Source: Thalassomonas actiniarum
Lineage (GTDB): Bacteria; Pseudomonadota; Gammaproteobacteria; Enterobacterales; Alteromonadaceae
NCBI RefSeq assembly: GCF_000948975.2
Contig: NZ_CP059736.1
Location: 62,001 to 126,000 of the forward strand
Direction: 5' to 3'
DNA length: 64,000 nt
This document shows positions 16,386 to 24,908 of this stretch, piece after piece. Numbering within the stretch: position 1 is the stretch's first letter; each line of letters begins with the position of its first letter. The notes beneath the pieces are model-generated. The model searched no databases. It was given only the letters and a program-made list of their open reading frames with translations, and had not been told where the DNA came from. The translations under genes and the position numbers were made by a program.

Positions 16386-16616
16386 ATGATATTAGGTCAT
16401 AAAACAATGGCAGAGCTGTTCAGTCAGCTTGGCCTGGCAAACACTGAAAGTGAAATAGAAATATTTATCAACAGCCATACGCTCGATCAAAGTGTTTCAT
16501 TAGAGTGCGCCCCTTTTTTAAGTCCTTGGCAACAAGAGTTTATCAAAGATGCATGGATAAATGATTCTGACTGGTCGGCAGCAATAGATGCGCTAAATGT
16601 GGCTTTAAGAAAATAA
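16386..16616 (+). CDS. DUF2789 family protein
   Basis: This 76-residue cytoplasmic protein fits DUF2789: an N-terminal MAELFSQLGL helix, FINSHTL, a conserved aromatic P-F-x-x-x-WQ segment (APFLSPWQQEFIKDAW), and a final D-W helix (DSDWSAAIDALNVALR). The function of this family is not established. ACAGGAAATCAAA precedes the start. It is monocistronic. Confidence 0.82.
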   Translation: MILGHKTMAELFSQLGLANTESEIEIFINSHTLDQSVSLECAPFLSPWQQEFIKDAWINDSDWSAAIDALNVALRK

Positions 16617-16901
16617 AAAAAACAATTGTTACCTGACAAGTTTTTATAAATAGGGGCTATTAATAGCGCATTAACTAAGTTCCTTATCGGGTTGTCATTA
16701 TGACAATGCACTGTTCAGGTGACTGCCCATAAAAAGTCAAATTGACTACTTTGATATTGCTTTATAGAAACTCTCACTATGTTGCAGATGAATTTTGTTA
16801 TGTCATTGTCACCATTCAATGAAAGGCTCCAATCCATGATAAGTTGTCGAGATACCAAAGGAAGATTGCTGTCCTGCTTTATATATCAAAAGGGGTAAAG
16901 T

Positions 16902-17357
16902 ATGAGATTTCATCAGTTAAAAGAAGTATACCAACACGTTATTGATATTAATAAAGAGCTAACGTGTTTATATGAATATTTTTTAGCAAATATAACGGAT
17001 GAGAGAACACGCATCTTTGTGCATTTTGTTATACAGAAACAAACCGATGCCATCTCATATCTTAACGGGTTAATAAAAACAGAGTCAAAGAGCGTTCTCG
17101 ATTCATGGCTTGATGAGGACATCGAGAATAAGTCGATAAACTACATTAGAACCCTAAAGCAGCAGCCGAATGTAACCATAGATGATGTGCTTGCTATTAG
17201 TGCCGACATCAATGAAAAAATAAACAGCTGGCTAATGATCATTATTGATGTCTCAACCAATCAAACCGTCAAAGAACATATTCAAAATCTTATTGAACTT
17301 CAATCATCTAAATACCAGCAACTTCTACATTCTGCCCATAGAATGGCTGATATATGA
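16902..17357 (+). CDS. Small all-helical protein of unknown function
   Basis: This 151-residue protein has no recognisable signature. Predicted long amphipathic helices cover nearly the whole length (about 5-40, 43-65, 80-92, 100-120, 122-150), suggesting a four-helix-bundle fold of the kind seen in ferritin-like or DUF2383-type proteins. The metal-ligand E-x-x-H pairs expected of a ferritin-like iron site are not clearly present. GGGGTAAAGT precedes the start. It is followed by a hairpin at 17428-17464, which could terminate it weakly. Function unknown. Confidence 0.6.
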   Translation: MRFHQLKEVYQHVIDINKELTCLYEYFLANITDERTRIFVHFVIQKQTDAISYLNGLIKTESKSVLDSWLDEDIENKSINYIRTLKQQPNVTIDDVLAISADINEKINSWLMIIIDVSTNQTVKEHIQNLIELQSSKYQQLLHSAHRMADI

Positions 17358-17427
17358 TTGAATATTCATTTAATCATTTTCACAAGTAAAAAGCCGCAAA
17401 CAAGCCTTAGATTTCACCCCAAAAAAA

Positions 17428-17464
17428 AGACCAATTCGCCATTGATTTCCCCGCAAATTGGTCT
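17428..17464 (-). terminator. Strong minus-strand terminator left of symE (candidate antisense RNA end)
   Basis: AGACCAATT and AATTGGTCT form a 9-bp stem around a loop of about 19 nt. On the minus strand the stem is followed by eight U residues, a canonical intrinsic terminator; on the plus strand only TTTGATT follows. No minus-strand protein gene lies to its right within 700 bases, so it most simply ends an RNA transcribed leftward from the symE 5' region. Confidence 0.65.
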
Positions 17465-17660
17465 TTGATTAATAATGCTATCCAAGTCCAAAGGAGAGCA
17501 GTTATTGCAACACTGCCACCAATGAGCTGCTGCAATAACAGGCGTTACAACCAAGCAAAAGGTAAAGCAAACGTAGTAACTTAAGTCGCAACCCCTGAGT
17601 GGTAGCACACCCAGAGGTCGCTAACCACAACGAACTTCTACAGGAGTACGTCATGGCTAA
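17437..17660 (-). ncRNA. Candidate antisense RNA to symE leader (symR-like)
   Basis: E. coli symE is controlled by the antisense RNA SymR, transcribed across the symE 5' leader. Here the same arrangement is suggested by the U8 terminator at 17428-17464 facing left, with only symE leader DNA to its right. The leader also holds an inverted repeat GTTATTGCA (17501-17509)/TGCAATAAC (17531-17539). The transcript start is not defined; no strong minus-strand promoter could be fixed by eye. Confidence 0.35.
17522..17584 (+). CDS. Possible 20-residue leader peptide upstream of symE
   Basis: ATG 17522 opens a 20-codon basic, Asn-rich frame (MSCCNNRRYNQAKGK...) ending 68 bases before the symE start. 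The ATG sits in the loop of the inverted repeat, and no ribosome-binding site is at normal spacing. It could be a chance ORF or a translated leader coupling to symE. Confidence 0.18.
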   Translation: MSCCNNRRYNQAKGKANVVT

Positions 17661-17931
17661 ATATCATCATACGCCAGAGCCTGCCTCGGCAAAAGTAAAA
17701 TATCCCATTTATCGGCAACTTACCGTACAGGAAACCGTTTGCAACACGGCGACAAAAACCCGCGGCATAGGCATTAACTATGTGCCCGTCAAACTTGAAC
17801 CCTGTGTGATACTCAGGGGAAAATGGCTGCGTCTGGCCGGTTTCCCTGTCGGGCAAAAGCTCAGTATTGTTGTCAATCAGGCAGAGCTGGTGATCACACC
17901 TAAGCGGCCGGAGCCAAATCTGTCCGACTAA
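17653..17931 (+). CDS. symE: SymE-like type I toxin (AbrB-fold)
   Basis: The 92-residue protein matches the SymE toxin family (PF08845). The conserved C-terminal part LRGKWLRLAGFPVGQKLSIVV then ELVITPKRP is the SymE core, evolved from an AbrB-like DNA-binding fold. The N-terminal 50 residues are basic and variable. ACAGGAGTACGTC before ATG 17653 gives a strong ribosome-binding site. In E. coli SymE is SOS-induced and blocked by antisense SymR RNA; no LexA box was recognised here. Its surroundings (a minus-strand terminator upstream, a two-hairpin element eight bases downstream) suggest a self-contained type I toxin-antitoxin locus. Confidence 0.8.
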   Translation: MAKYHHTPEPASAKVKYPIYRQLTVQETVCNTATKTRGIGINYVPVKLEPCVILRGKWLRLAGFPVGQKLSIVVNQAELVITPKRPEPNLSD

Positions 17932-17940
17932 AAACTCCCT

Positions 17941-18002
17941 CGGGCTTTATTAAAAAGCCATAAGCAAAACTGCTGTACCTTAAAGCGGGTGCAGCAGTTT
18001 TA
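17941..18002 (+). repeat. Two-hairpin element H, copy 2
   Basis: CGGGCTTTATTAAAAAGCCATAAG is followed by AAACTGCTG-T-ACC ... GGTGCAGCAGTTT. Hairpin 1 is GGCTTT/AAAGCC; hairpin 2 pairs AAACTGCTG with CAGCAGTTT and ACC with GGT. It lies directly after symE, and TTTTATATT follows the second stem, so it may act as the symE terminator. Confidence 0.7.
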
Positions 18003-18204
18003 TATTCAAGTCTTGATACAAATGTAAGCGCTTTCATGATAGGGTTTGTTTGATTAACCAATACCGCGACTGCCTTAAATATTTATCAGCAAAGCAATGG
18101 TTAGTCAGGTTTTTTCAAGGAAGGGGAGGCAAGTTATTTGACAACTTGGCCTAAACAACTCGTTCCCCCAATAAAAAGATAATTATAAAATAAGGACTCT
18201 ACCC

Positions 18205-18333
18205 ATGAATATATTAAGCCCTTGGCCCGCAACTATTACGCTGGCGATATCATGCCCTTCTCCGGTGGCAATGGCCGGACATGTTGTCGAAATGAAGAAT
18301 ACAATCAAAAGGATTTCATCATGTTGCTGAGCC
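18205..18333 (+). pseudogene. 42-codon ORF resembling the start of a periplasmic cupredoxin
   Basis: ATG 18205 has a good ribosome-binding site (AAGGACTCTACCC). It encodes a signal-peptide-like N-terminus ending ...PSPVAMA, followed by GHVVEMKNT, which resembles the first mature strand of pseudoazurin/amicyanin cupredoxins. The frame ends within the start of the next gene (its TGA lies 10 bases after ATG 18321). The copper ligands of a cupredoxin are absent. It is best read as a truncated gene now acting as a translational leader to the lipoprotein; a chance ORF is possible. Confidence 0.35.
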
Positions 18334-19721
18334 ATAAAGCGATTTTACTATCCGTCTGTGTTTTCTTATTTTCATGTGATGATTCATCCTCAAATAACAC
18401 CATGCAGATAACGGGAGTTGTACTTGATAACAGCGCTCCGGCACAAGCAATAGCCAATGCCAGGGTTCAGCTTATAGGCACTGAGCTGCAAGCATTTACC
18501 GATGCACAAGGCAGCTTCAGCATCGAAATAACCGAGGATATTGACCGGGAGCATTTGGCGGTTTCAGTGAGCGTGGAGCATTACCGCCCCAGAGAAAGCA
18601 ATGTTTCACTGCAAAGCACTACCACCATCGGCCTCTCACCAGCGCATAGTTATCACTATCATCGACCGGTGCAGCTGACCGACGATATTCAAACCGGAGA
18701 TCTCAACAGTGCGGGGTTAGACAATACCCTGATTAATCAACTTATGAACAAAACTGTACTGGCTGACACCAGTGCAGGCTATCAGGAGTTACACAGTCTT
18801 TTGATCTACAAAGACGGTGTGCTGGCCGTTGAAGAGTATTTCCCCGGCAACAATGACTTTATCGATTTCAGCAATAATATTGCCCGGATCTCGACACCGG
18901 CACCTGTGCAATGGGGACGCACCGACAAACATTATATCGCCTCCGTCAATAAGGCATTAACGGCTACCGTGGCAGGTATCGCCTTTGAGCAATTTAATGT
19001 CTCAACAAGTGATGCCGTTGCGCCGCACCTACCACAGCAAAGCCACTTTTTTAATGACGATGCCAACAAAAGCGCCTTGAATTTTCATCATCTGCTCACC
19101 ATGCAACTTGGGTTCTCATGGGATGAATGGGGCAGTAATGATCTGGCGTTAATGTGGCAATCAACCGACTTCACTGACTTTTTACTTAGCCGTGATAACC
19201 TGGGCCCCCAATCTGCCTGGGTATACAACAGTGCCAGCCCGAATATGCTGTTAAAAGCCCTTGATAACTTAGTGCAAACACCGATACGGGATTGGGCAGA
19301 TGCCCAATTCTACCGTAAATTAGGGATCACAGATTACGACTGGCGCTCACAACCCGGAGGCCTGCCGGAAGGGGCGGCAAGGATGCATATGCGCCCCCGG
19401 GATATGTTAAAAATAGGCATTACCTATTTAAATAACGGCGTATGGCAGGGGCAGCAGGTCATACCCGCCCAATGGGTTGAAGAAGTTGCCAAGGTACAGG
19501 TGGCAGGCTTTGCCGGTGATTATAGTTACTTTTTCTGGCACAGGGAGCTTAATGGCGTGCGCTATCTTTCCGCCGACGGTGATGGCGGCCAATATATCAA
19601 TATCTTCCCGGAGCAGAATATGGTGATAGTCATGACCCAGGGCAATTACCTGGAGTGGCCGCTATATGTTAACCAGGCCGATGATATCATGGCCAACTAT
19701 ATTATTCCCGCAGCCTATTAG
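18321..19721 (+). CDS. Lipoprotein serine hydrolase, class C beta-lactamase fold
   Basis: This 466-residue protein has a lipoprotein signal (FLFSC then DDSSS, lipobox Cys about residue 19) and a carboxypeptidase-regulatory-like beta-sandwich (about 27-105, ITGVVLDN...TDAQGSFSIEI). A beta-lactamase/PBP-type domain follows (about 140-460). The catalytic S-x-x-K is in ASVNKALT, and the Tyr motif in VYNSASPNML (Y-x-S rather than Y-x-N). The third motif region reads ADGDGGQYIN instead of K/H-T-G. This suggests an esterase or peptidase-like enzyme rather than an antibiotic-resistance lactamase. AAAAGGA precedes ATG 18321. It is anchored to a membrane and acts in the periplasm. Confidence 0.82.
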   Translation: MLLSHKAILLSVCVFLFSCDDSSSNNTMQITGVVLDNSAPAQAIANARVQLIGTELQAFTDAQGSFSIEITEDIDREHLAVSVSVEHYRPRESNVSLQSTTTIGLSPAHSYHYHRPVQLTDDIQTGDLNSAGLDNTLINQLMNKTVLADTSAGYQELHSLLIYKDGVLAVEEYFPGNNDFIDFSNNIARISTPAPVQWGRTDKHYIASVNKALTATVAGIAFEQFNVSTSDAVAPHLPQQSHFFNDDANKSALNFHHLLTMQLGFSWDEWGSNDLALMWQSTDFTDFLLSRDNLGPQSAWVYNSASPNMLLKALDNLVQTPIRDWADAQFYRKLGITDYDWRSQPGGLPEGAARMHMRPRDMLKIGITYLNNGVWQGQQVIPAQWVEEVAKVQVAGFAGDYSYFFWHRELNGVRYLSADGDGGQYINIFPEQNMVIVMTQGNYLEWPLYVNQADDIMANYIIPAAY

Positions 19722-19757
19722 CACAGGATATGAACTTTAACTGGCGTTGCTGAAAAA

Positions 19758-19791
19758 TACCGGCAGCAGGCAAACATGCCTGCTGCCGGTA
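19758..19791. terminator. Perfect 14-bp hairpin between convergent genes
   Basis: TACCGGCAGCAGGC and GCCTGCTGCCGGTA are separated by a 6-base loop. It lies between the plus-strand lipoprotein (ending 19721) and the minus-strand peroxidase (ending 19882). No long T-run follows in either direction, but stem strength and position favour a bidirectional transcription barrier. Confidence 0.65.
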
Positions 19792-19881
19792 ATGGCAAGG
19801 TAAATGCTGCAACTTCATTCCTTGCTGTTGCTTTCATTTTTTTTGTTGATAACTGCTCGTCAGCTTAGCCAGGCCCGACAA

Positions 19882-21684
19882 TTACTGCCTGCCTATGCTC
19901 ACGGTGATCCCCGTTAACTCATAACCGCTCCTGCTACCAACAGAAATATAGCGCAAGCCACGATTTGCAGTGATCACCAGTACTTCTTCATTATCTGCAG
20001 ATATAGACTTGGCCTGAGCATTTTGCGGTGTGGCCCAGGTATCAGCATTAAAAAAGAGATCCGCATTACCGGTACCGCCTGTGGTGCTGATATAAAGGAT
20101 GGTATTATCTTCTGCGACTTCAAAAAAGAAAGCGTTGTTGCCGCCTGAAATACACTCCATTTGATCCAACGGTAACCGGCCACCTTGCAGGGTAACCTCG
20201 GTACACTGCCTGGTCATGCTTAACGGCAAGCCATTTTTGTTGATGGCCTTTAATTGCAGGTTGTCCGGGTCACCACGTCGGGGATCCGGTAACCATTTGC
20301 TCATACAGCGGGCATCCTGGGTGCAGGGGTCGGTCAGCGCGTGTAAAAAGGCGACCAAATCAGCTTTTTCCTCATCAGTCAGCCCCAGGGGGAGCATAGC
20401 CGGGATCCCCAGATCACGTAAGGCCGCTATTTTAGCCAGTAAACCGCTGGCAATGGTTTCCGCTTCGGGAAACAGGGTCTGACAATTTTCGGTTTCAGCA
20501 AATTGTGCTTGCTGGCACCAAGACTTAGCTGCGACAAATGCAGGTAAGTGGTTATCGACATCATTGTAATGGTCCACCACTTGTTCCAGTGTTTCATAAG
20601 CACCGGCATGACCGTAAGGTGCTGTTACGCCGACATTGAGCAGGGTGGGGGTTCTAAATGCGTTGTTATTTGCTTCCAGCAGACTCTCGCCGCCACGGCC
20701 ATGATCTTCCCACCCGGAATCACCATGGCCTTTACCGGGACCAATCTGTGGAAAGCCAACGTTAAAAAAGCTCTGGTTGGTAAAGGTCTCGCCGCTATGG
20801 CAGCCGGAACACCCAGCACCTTCAGGGGCTGCGGTGTAGAATAACATTGCTCCCCGTTTTGCCGGTTCATTCATGGCATTGAGATCCCCTTTGATATAAC
20901 GGAACCAGGGGTTATCGGTCAGGTTCATTGAGTTTTCATAACTGGCGATGGCGCGCCTGACATTGTCAAAGTTGACGATATCTTCACCTTCTGCGCCCTG
21001 GCTGCCATACACCCCTTCAAACAGCTGGCGCCATTCATTTTTGGCCAGCTCATTAACACCAATCCCCGTGTTTGCCAGACGATGACCCAAATGATCACGA
21101 ACCGCCTGATTGGAGTTACCGGTTTCAAAATTTTCGGTGCGCATTTCTTCAACAGAAGTTACCGGAAATCCCGCTTGTGCCATTAACAAGTTGTCGCCGG
21201 CAGCCTCGTCGGTTTCACCAAAGGGGGAGTCTGGCGTACTGATAGTGTCATCAGCGAGTTTTTCAACCCGCGAATCCCAAAACAGGCCTTGTGTCCATAT
21301 CCAGGCATTCATCACCGATGGGGTGTTGCGGGGGTTATTAAAGATGCCGTCCGGGTGTTTTCTGCCATCACCGAGTAGCAACGGGTTTTCAGCATCAACG
21401 CCTACCGCCAGTGCCAAAGCATCTCCCCCGGCCAGATAAGGGTGATGACAACTGGCACAGGCTGTGTTTAGTTCCCCACCAAGCGCCTGACTAAAAAACA
21501 GCATTTTACCCAGGTCCGCTTCCGGTTCGTCGGGCAAAGGCAGATCAAAGTCTTTTGCCGGATCACCGGTGAATCCCTGAGCAGTAATGATCGCTTGTAA
21601 GTCTTCATCTACCGTTGCCTGAGCCCCTTGGGTCGTAAGACCCGTCACTAGCACTAACGAGAGAAATTTGTTTATTGCTTTCAT
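19882..21684 (-). CDS. Exported di-haem cytochrome c peroxidase / MauG-family protein
   Basis: This 600-residue protein has a signal peptide (cleavage near GAQA). It carries two c-type haem motifs, CASCHH (about residue 76) and CSGCHS (about 290), in the order typical of bacterial cytochrome c peroxidase/MauG. Conserved segments include NTPSVMNAWIWTQGLFWDSR, FRTPTLLNVGVTAPYGHAGAY and LVAFLHALTD. The C-terminal about 140 residues, after PCTQDARC, form an extra beta-rich domain not present in the basic family, which may bind a partner or the surface. It acts in the periplasm, reducing peroxide or oxidising a protein or peptide substrate. The gene is monocistronic. Confidence 0.85.
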   Translation of the reverse strand: MKAINKFLSLVLVTGLTTQGAQATVDEDLQAIITAQGFTGDPAKDFDLPLPDEPEADLGKMLFFSQALGGELNTACASCHHPYLAGGDALALAVGVDAENPLLLGDGRKHPDGIFNNPRNTPSVMNAWIWTQGLFWDSRVEKLADDTISTPDSPFGETDEAAGDNLLMAQAGFPVTSVEEMRTENFETGNSNQAVRDHLGHRLANTGIGVNELAKNEWRQLFEGVYGSQGAEGEDIVNFDNVRRAIASYENSMNLTDNPWFRYIKGDLNAMNEPAKRGAMLFYTAAPEGAGCSGCHSGETFTNQSFFNVGFPQIGPGKGHGDSGWEDHGRGGESLLEANNNAFRTPTLLNVGVTAPYGHAGAYETLEQVVDHYNDVDNHLPAFVAAKSWCQQAQFAETENCQTLFPEAETIASGLLAKIAALRDLGIPAMLPLGLTDEEKADLVAFLHALTDPCTQDARCMSKWLPDPRRGDPDNLQLKAINKNGLPLSMTRQCTEVTLQGGRLPLDQMECISGGNNAFFFEVAEDNTILYISTTGGTGNADLFFNADTWATPQNAQAKSISADNEEVLVITANRGLRYISVGSRSGYELTGITVSIGRQ

Positions 21685-21959
21685 AAATTTCTTCCTTTTT
21701 ATTTTATTTATTTTCTCCTAAAAGCCAGCTTAGTTAATTGCCAAAACAATGAACTAAGCTCAACAAGCCTATGCCGGATGAAATCGACTGGCCAGTTTTA
21801 CTCATGCTCTGCAACTAACTTTCTTTTTTCCTGCACGTTCTCTTCATAATCCTTGCACATTTACCGAATTTATTTACAAATCTTTACATGCGATACCACA
21901 GCAAAAAACAGAATCGAAATGGCTTTGGCAATTTCAATGAGGTGGTAAAAACATTCAAT

Positions 21960-22185
21960 TTCTGCGGCCGGTTGGCCTTAGCGATTGTGTTTCTCGGTGG
22001 TGTATCCGAGTTTGTTACCGCTTTCGCTATTTCGCGGCCCTTTGTGGGCGCCTATGACCAGCGGGATGATTTTCAATTTTTTTGTATCAACAGTTTTAAC
22101 GCTTTTGGTTATTCCTTCGCTTTACGTACTGATGGTTGAAAAAGCCGGTATGCCGGTTGTACCACATGCTAAGCAGCCACATTAA
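21960..22185 (+). pseudogene. Remnant of an RND efflux transporter C-terminus
   Basis: The plus-strand frame ending at 22185 contains FRGPLWAPMTSGMIFNFFVSTVLTLLVIPSLYVL (given in part), the hallmark of the last transmembrane helices of AcrB/heavy-metal-type RND pumps. The upstream part is degenerate and reads better in another frame (FLGGVSEFVTAFAISRP). No start codon or full-length gene is present. It is the tail of a lost transporter gene. Confidence 0.6.
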
Positions 22186-22538
22186 TAATGGCTGTTGCAT
22201 GACGGCTTTAATTGGTACGCTACTTCGAGTACTTGTACCGTGATTTGACCAGCTGCTAACAAGCAATGTATAGCCGGGATACGCCCGCAGGAATTAAGGT
22301 TACAGATCTGAATAATGAGCATATCAGGGCAGGGAGCTAGCACCGGAAAATTTATCCCGCGAGCTTGAAGATGGTGGCAGGGTTACCTCTCCCCTGATCC
22401 CGTGAAATACTTGCGGGGCTTACAGGCAGCCGGTGTTGCTGGTTAATCCGCTGGAGTATGTGCTCTTGAACCGGCATTGCTGAATAAAACGCTACCGGCC
22501 AGCTTTAATTGCCGTAAACATTAAAGAGCCACAGGAGA
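22186..22538. other. Non-coding stretch after RND remnant
   Basis: About 350 bases with no ORF, clear terminator or repeat. It may be further decayed DNA of the transporter locus. Confidence 0.4.
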
Positions 22539-24734
22539 TCACGGCACCTGAACTTCACTGATGATCAGGTTGCTAAACACCGACTCCCCTGCCGCAGCCG
22601 CATCATCATCCGTCACAAAAAACAGGTATTGCATTTCACCTGTATAGTACCGGCCAACAGGAATATTGTAACGGGTCACGCCGTCACCGCTGTAGCTGGC
22701 AAAGTCGCTGATATCGCTGGTGTCCTGGCTGCCGTAAAGTGAGAAGCGGTTCTCGGCGCTATTATTCAAATCGCTGTCAAAACCAATGCCGTGTATTTCC
22801 CCTTGCGCGTTACTGGCAAAATCAAACGACAATACCGTGCCGTCAGCAATTTGCCGCGGCATTTTGATGGCGCGCCAGAGACTGCCGGTCATGCGTAAAG
22901 TCGCACCGTCATCTTCTACACTGACATCGCCGCTACTTATCTCATCACCGGCATAAGCGAGTAGTTCATGGTCGGCAAAGTTCACCTGACTGTCATAACG
23001 CTCATAAATTTTCACATTGCTAAATACCGACTCGCCCACTTCGGTTTCATCGTTATCAACCAGGAAATACATACGGTGCTTATAACCACTGTCATGCAAA
23101 CCAATATTGATCACATAGTGCTTAGTAGCGCCATCGCCGGGATAATTATCATAGGCAGCAACATCCCCGGCATCCTGAGTGCCGGCAAAATTTATGCGCT
23201 CTTTATAGCCGCCATAAACATTATCAACGTCAAAACCAAAGCCGTGCAATTCACCCTCAACAGCACTGCTAAAGTCCAGCTCAACCACGGTATTAGGGGT
23301 GATCACATAATCTACCGCGATAGACTGCCAGTTATTGCCGGTCAAACGTAACCTTGCCCCTTCATCTTCCACACTCACTTGCCCTGAAGTGAATTGGTCG
23401 CCATAGGGCTGCAAAGTATGCTCAGCAAAGTTAATGCTGATATTGGCCATAGGGGCGACCCATTTACCTTCTTCTCCCTGATCGGTGAAATTAAGCCAGA
23501 CATTATCCACCGACTTGCCAAGCTTGGCCGCCATCAGGCGTTCATTCTGGTATTTGTTCACCGGCACGGCAAAACCGTATTCGCCATTGGTTTCAGCGGT
23601 ACAGACGGCATTGCCGTCGTCCCAAACACTTGTGCTATCGGTGACATACCAGTTGCCGGCCGCATTTTGGCAGCCAAAAGCATAATGGTTGTTGTCGCAG
23701 CGATAGTCATAGAAACGGCCGCTGGCATTGTGGCGCAGACAATCCTGCTCACCGCCATTATTGTTCGGCTCTCCCTGCGCCCAGCTCCACAGCAAGGCAT
23801 CAATCCGGGCATCGTCATTAGGGTGGATCTTATCCATACCAATTTGGCCAACGCCGCACGACAGGGCGAATTCAATATCAGCGGCACTGATTTGCGGGGT
23901 ATTGGTAAACATTTGCCCCAGGGTAGTTCTGTCTTCATAAACGGTGATCATTCTGGAATTAAAATCCGCCTGATCATATTTTCCAAAGCAGTTGTGATCG
24001 AGCACAATATTATTATCCGTGCCGCCGCCACTTTTGCCGCTGGCTTTTTTATAACCGTTATACACCAGGTGCTCCCAACCACCGGCATTACCGCACTTAC
24101 TGTTTAGCACCAGGGTTTTACCGCTGTCAAGGATTTCCCGGCGGCTCATTTCAACCGGTATGCCGTCTTCGCAACTCATTCCCTCGGGATGATAAACATA
24201 TTCGCCAACAGTACGCTCGATGATATCGGCCGCTTTGCCGTACTGGCCCTCCATTTCATCCTGGAAATACATAAAAACCAATTCGCCGGGATTGGCCGCC
24301 AACCAGTCAGCCAGCTCCTCAAGGCCCTCTGATAAATAGCGTTCGCCGCCGCTGCAGCCTTCATGATTATCCTGCCCGTGGCATAACATCAATTTCTTTT
24401 GCCACTCCCAGGGCCAGGGACTGCTGATATTGAGAATATAATGGATATCAAAATTGAGGCTGCGAATCCCCATATCCAATAGCTGCGTGGTAGATAACGT
24501 ATGATTGGGATCGATATAGTTAATACCGCTGGCATAAGCGGAGGAGTTAAAACTGTTATGGGCCTGTATCTGGGTTGCCTGAGAAAATGGCGCATTCTCA
24601 TCCAAACTGGTTTGCGCCCGCAGCCGGACGTAATCATTACTGTTGCGAAATTCGGAAACAGACTCGGCTTGGGCTACGCCTGAAGGCATCAGCGATATCA
24701 ATGTCAGTCCGATGACATAACGAAAAATGTTCAT
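22539..24734 (-). CDS. Secreted PI-PLC X-domain protein with two C-terminal repeat modules
   Basis: This 731-residue secreted protein has a signal peptide (cleavage near GVAQAES). The N-terminal catalytic-type domain is of the phosphatidylinositol-specific phospholipase C X family: QAHNSFNSS (first His, about 59), LLDMGIRSLNFDIHYI, and LCHGQDNHEGC (second His). ELVFMYFQDEMEG and further conserved acidic residues follow. Residues about 490-600 and 615-731 are two copies of a beta-sandwich module (INFAEHTLQPYGDQFTSG / VNFADHELLAYAGDEISSG; both with VSVEDEGA and GFGFDVDN/GIGFDSD). The modules probably bind carbohydrate or membrane. The frame extends without adjacent partners; the gene is monocistronic. 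The substrate could be phosphoinositide or another phosphodiester. Confidence 0.8.
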   Translation of the reverse strand: MNIFRYVIGLTLISLMPSGVAQAESVSEFRNSNDYVRLRAQTSLDENAPFSQATQIQAHNSFNSSAYASGINYIDPNHTLSTTQLLDMGIRSLNFDIHYILNISSPWPWEWQKKLMLCHGQDNHEGCSGGERYLSEGLEELADWLAANPGELVFMYFQDEMEGQYGKAADIIERTVGEYVYHPEGMSCEDGIPVEMSRREILDSGKTLVLNSKCGNAGGWEHLVYNGYKKASGKSGGGTDNNIVLDHNCFGKYDQADFNSRMITVYEDRTTLGQMFTNTPQISAADIEFALSCGVGQIGMDKIHPNDDARIDALLWSWAQGEPNNNGGEQDCLRHNASGRFYDYRCDNNHYAFGCQNAAGNWYVTDSTSVWDDGNAVCTAETNGEYGFAVPVNKYQNERLMAAKLGKSVDNVWLNFTDQGEEGKWVAPMANISINFAEHTLQPYGDQFTSGQVSVEDEGARLRLTGNNWQSIAVDYVITPNTVVELDFSSAVEGELHGFGFDVDNVYGGYKERINFAGTQDAGDVAAYDNYPGDGATKHYVINIGLHDSGYKHRMYFLVDNDETEVGESVFSNVKIYERYDSQVNFADHELLAYAGDEISSGDVSVEDDGATLRMTGSLWRAIKMPRQIADGTVLSFDFASNAQGEIHGIGFDSDLNNSAENRFSLYGSQDTSDISDFASYSGDGVTRYNIPVGRYYTGEMQYLFFVTDDDAAAAGESVFSNLIISEVQVP

Positions 24735-24908
24735 ATAATATTCCTTTATTATGTAAATGATGCACCAGCCCCTCCGGACCTGGCAATAAGGTTTCTATTG
24801 CCAGGAAAACAATAAATTCTTAACAAATCATTTGCAAGTATATTGTATACGTAAGTTTTTTTATCATCTGTTAAGGAGATATCGCTGATATAAGGTGATT
24901 AATCTTGC

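Noticed and set aside
23394-24107. 237-codon plus-strand ORF
   Set aside because: It is antisense to the PI-PLC-domain gene, whose frame has clear domain structure.
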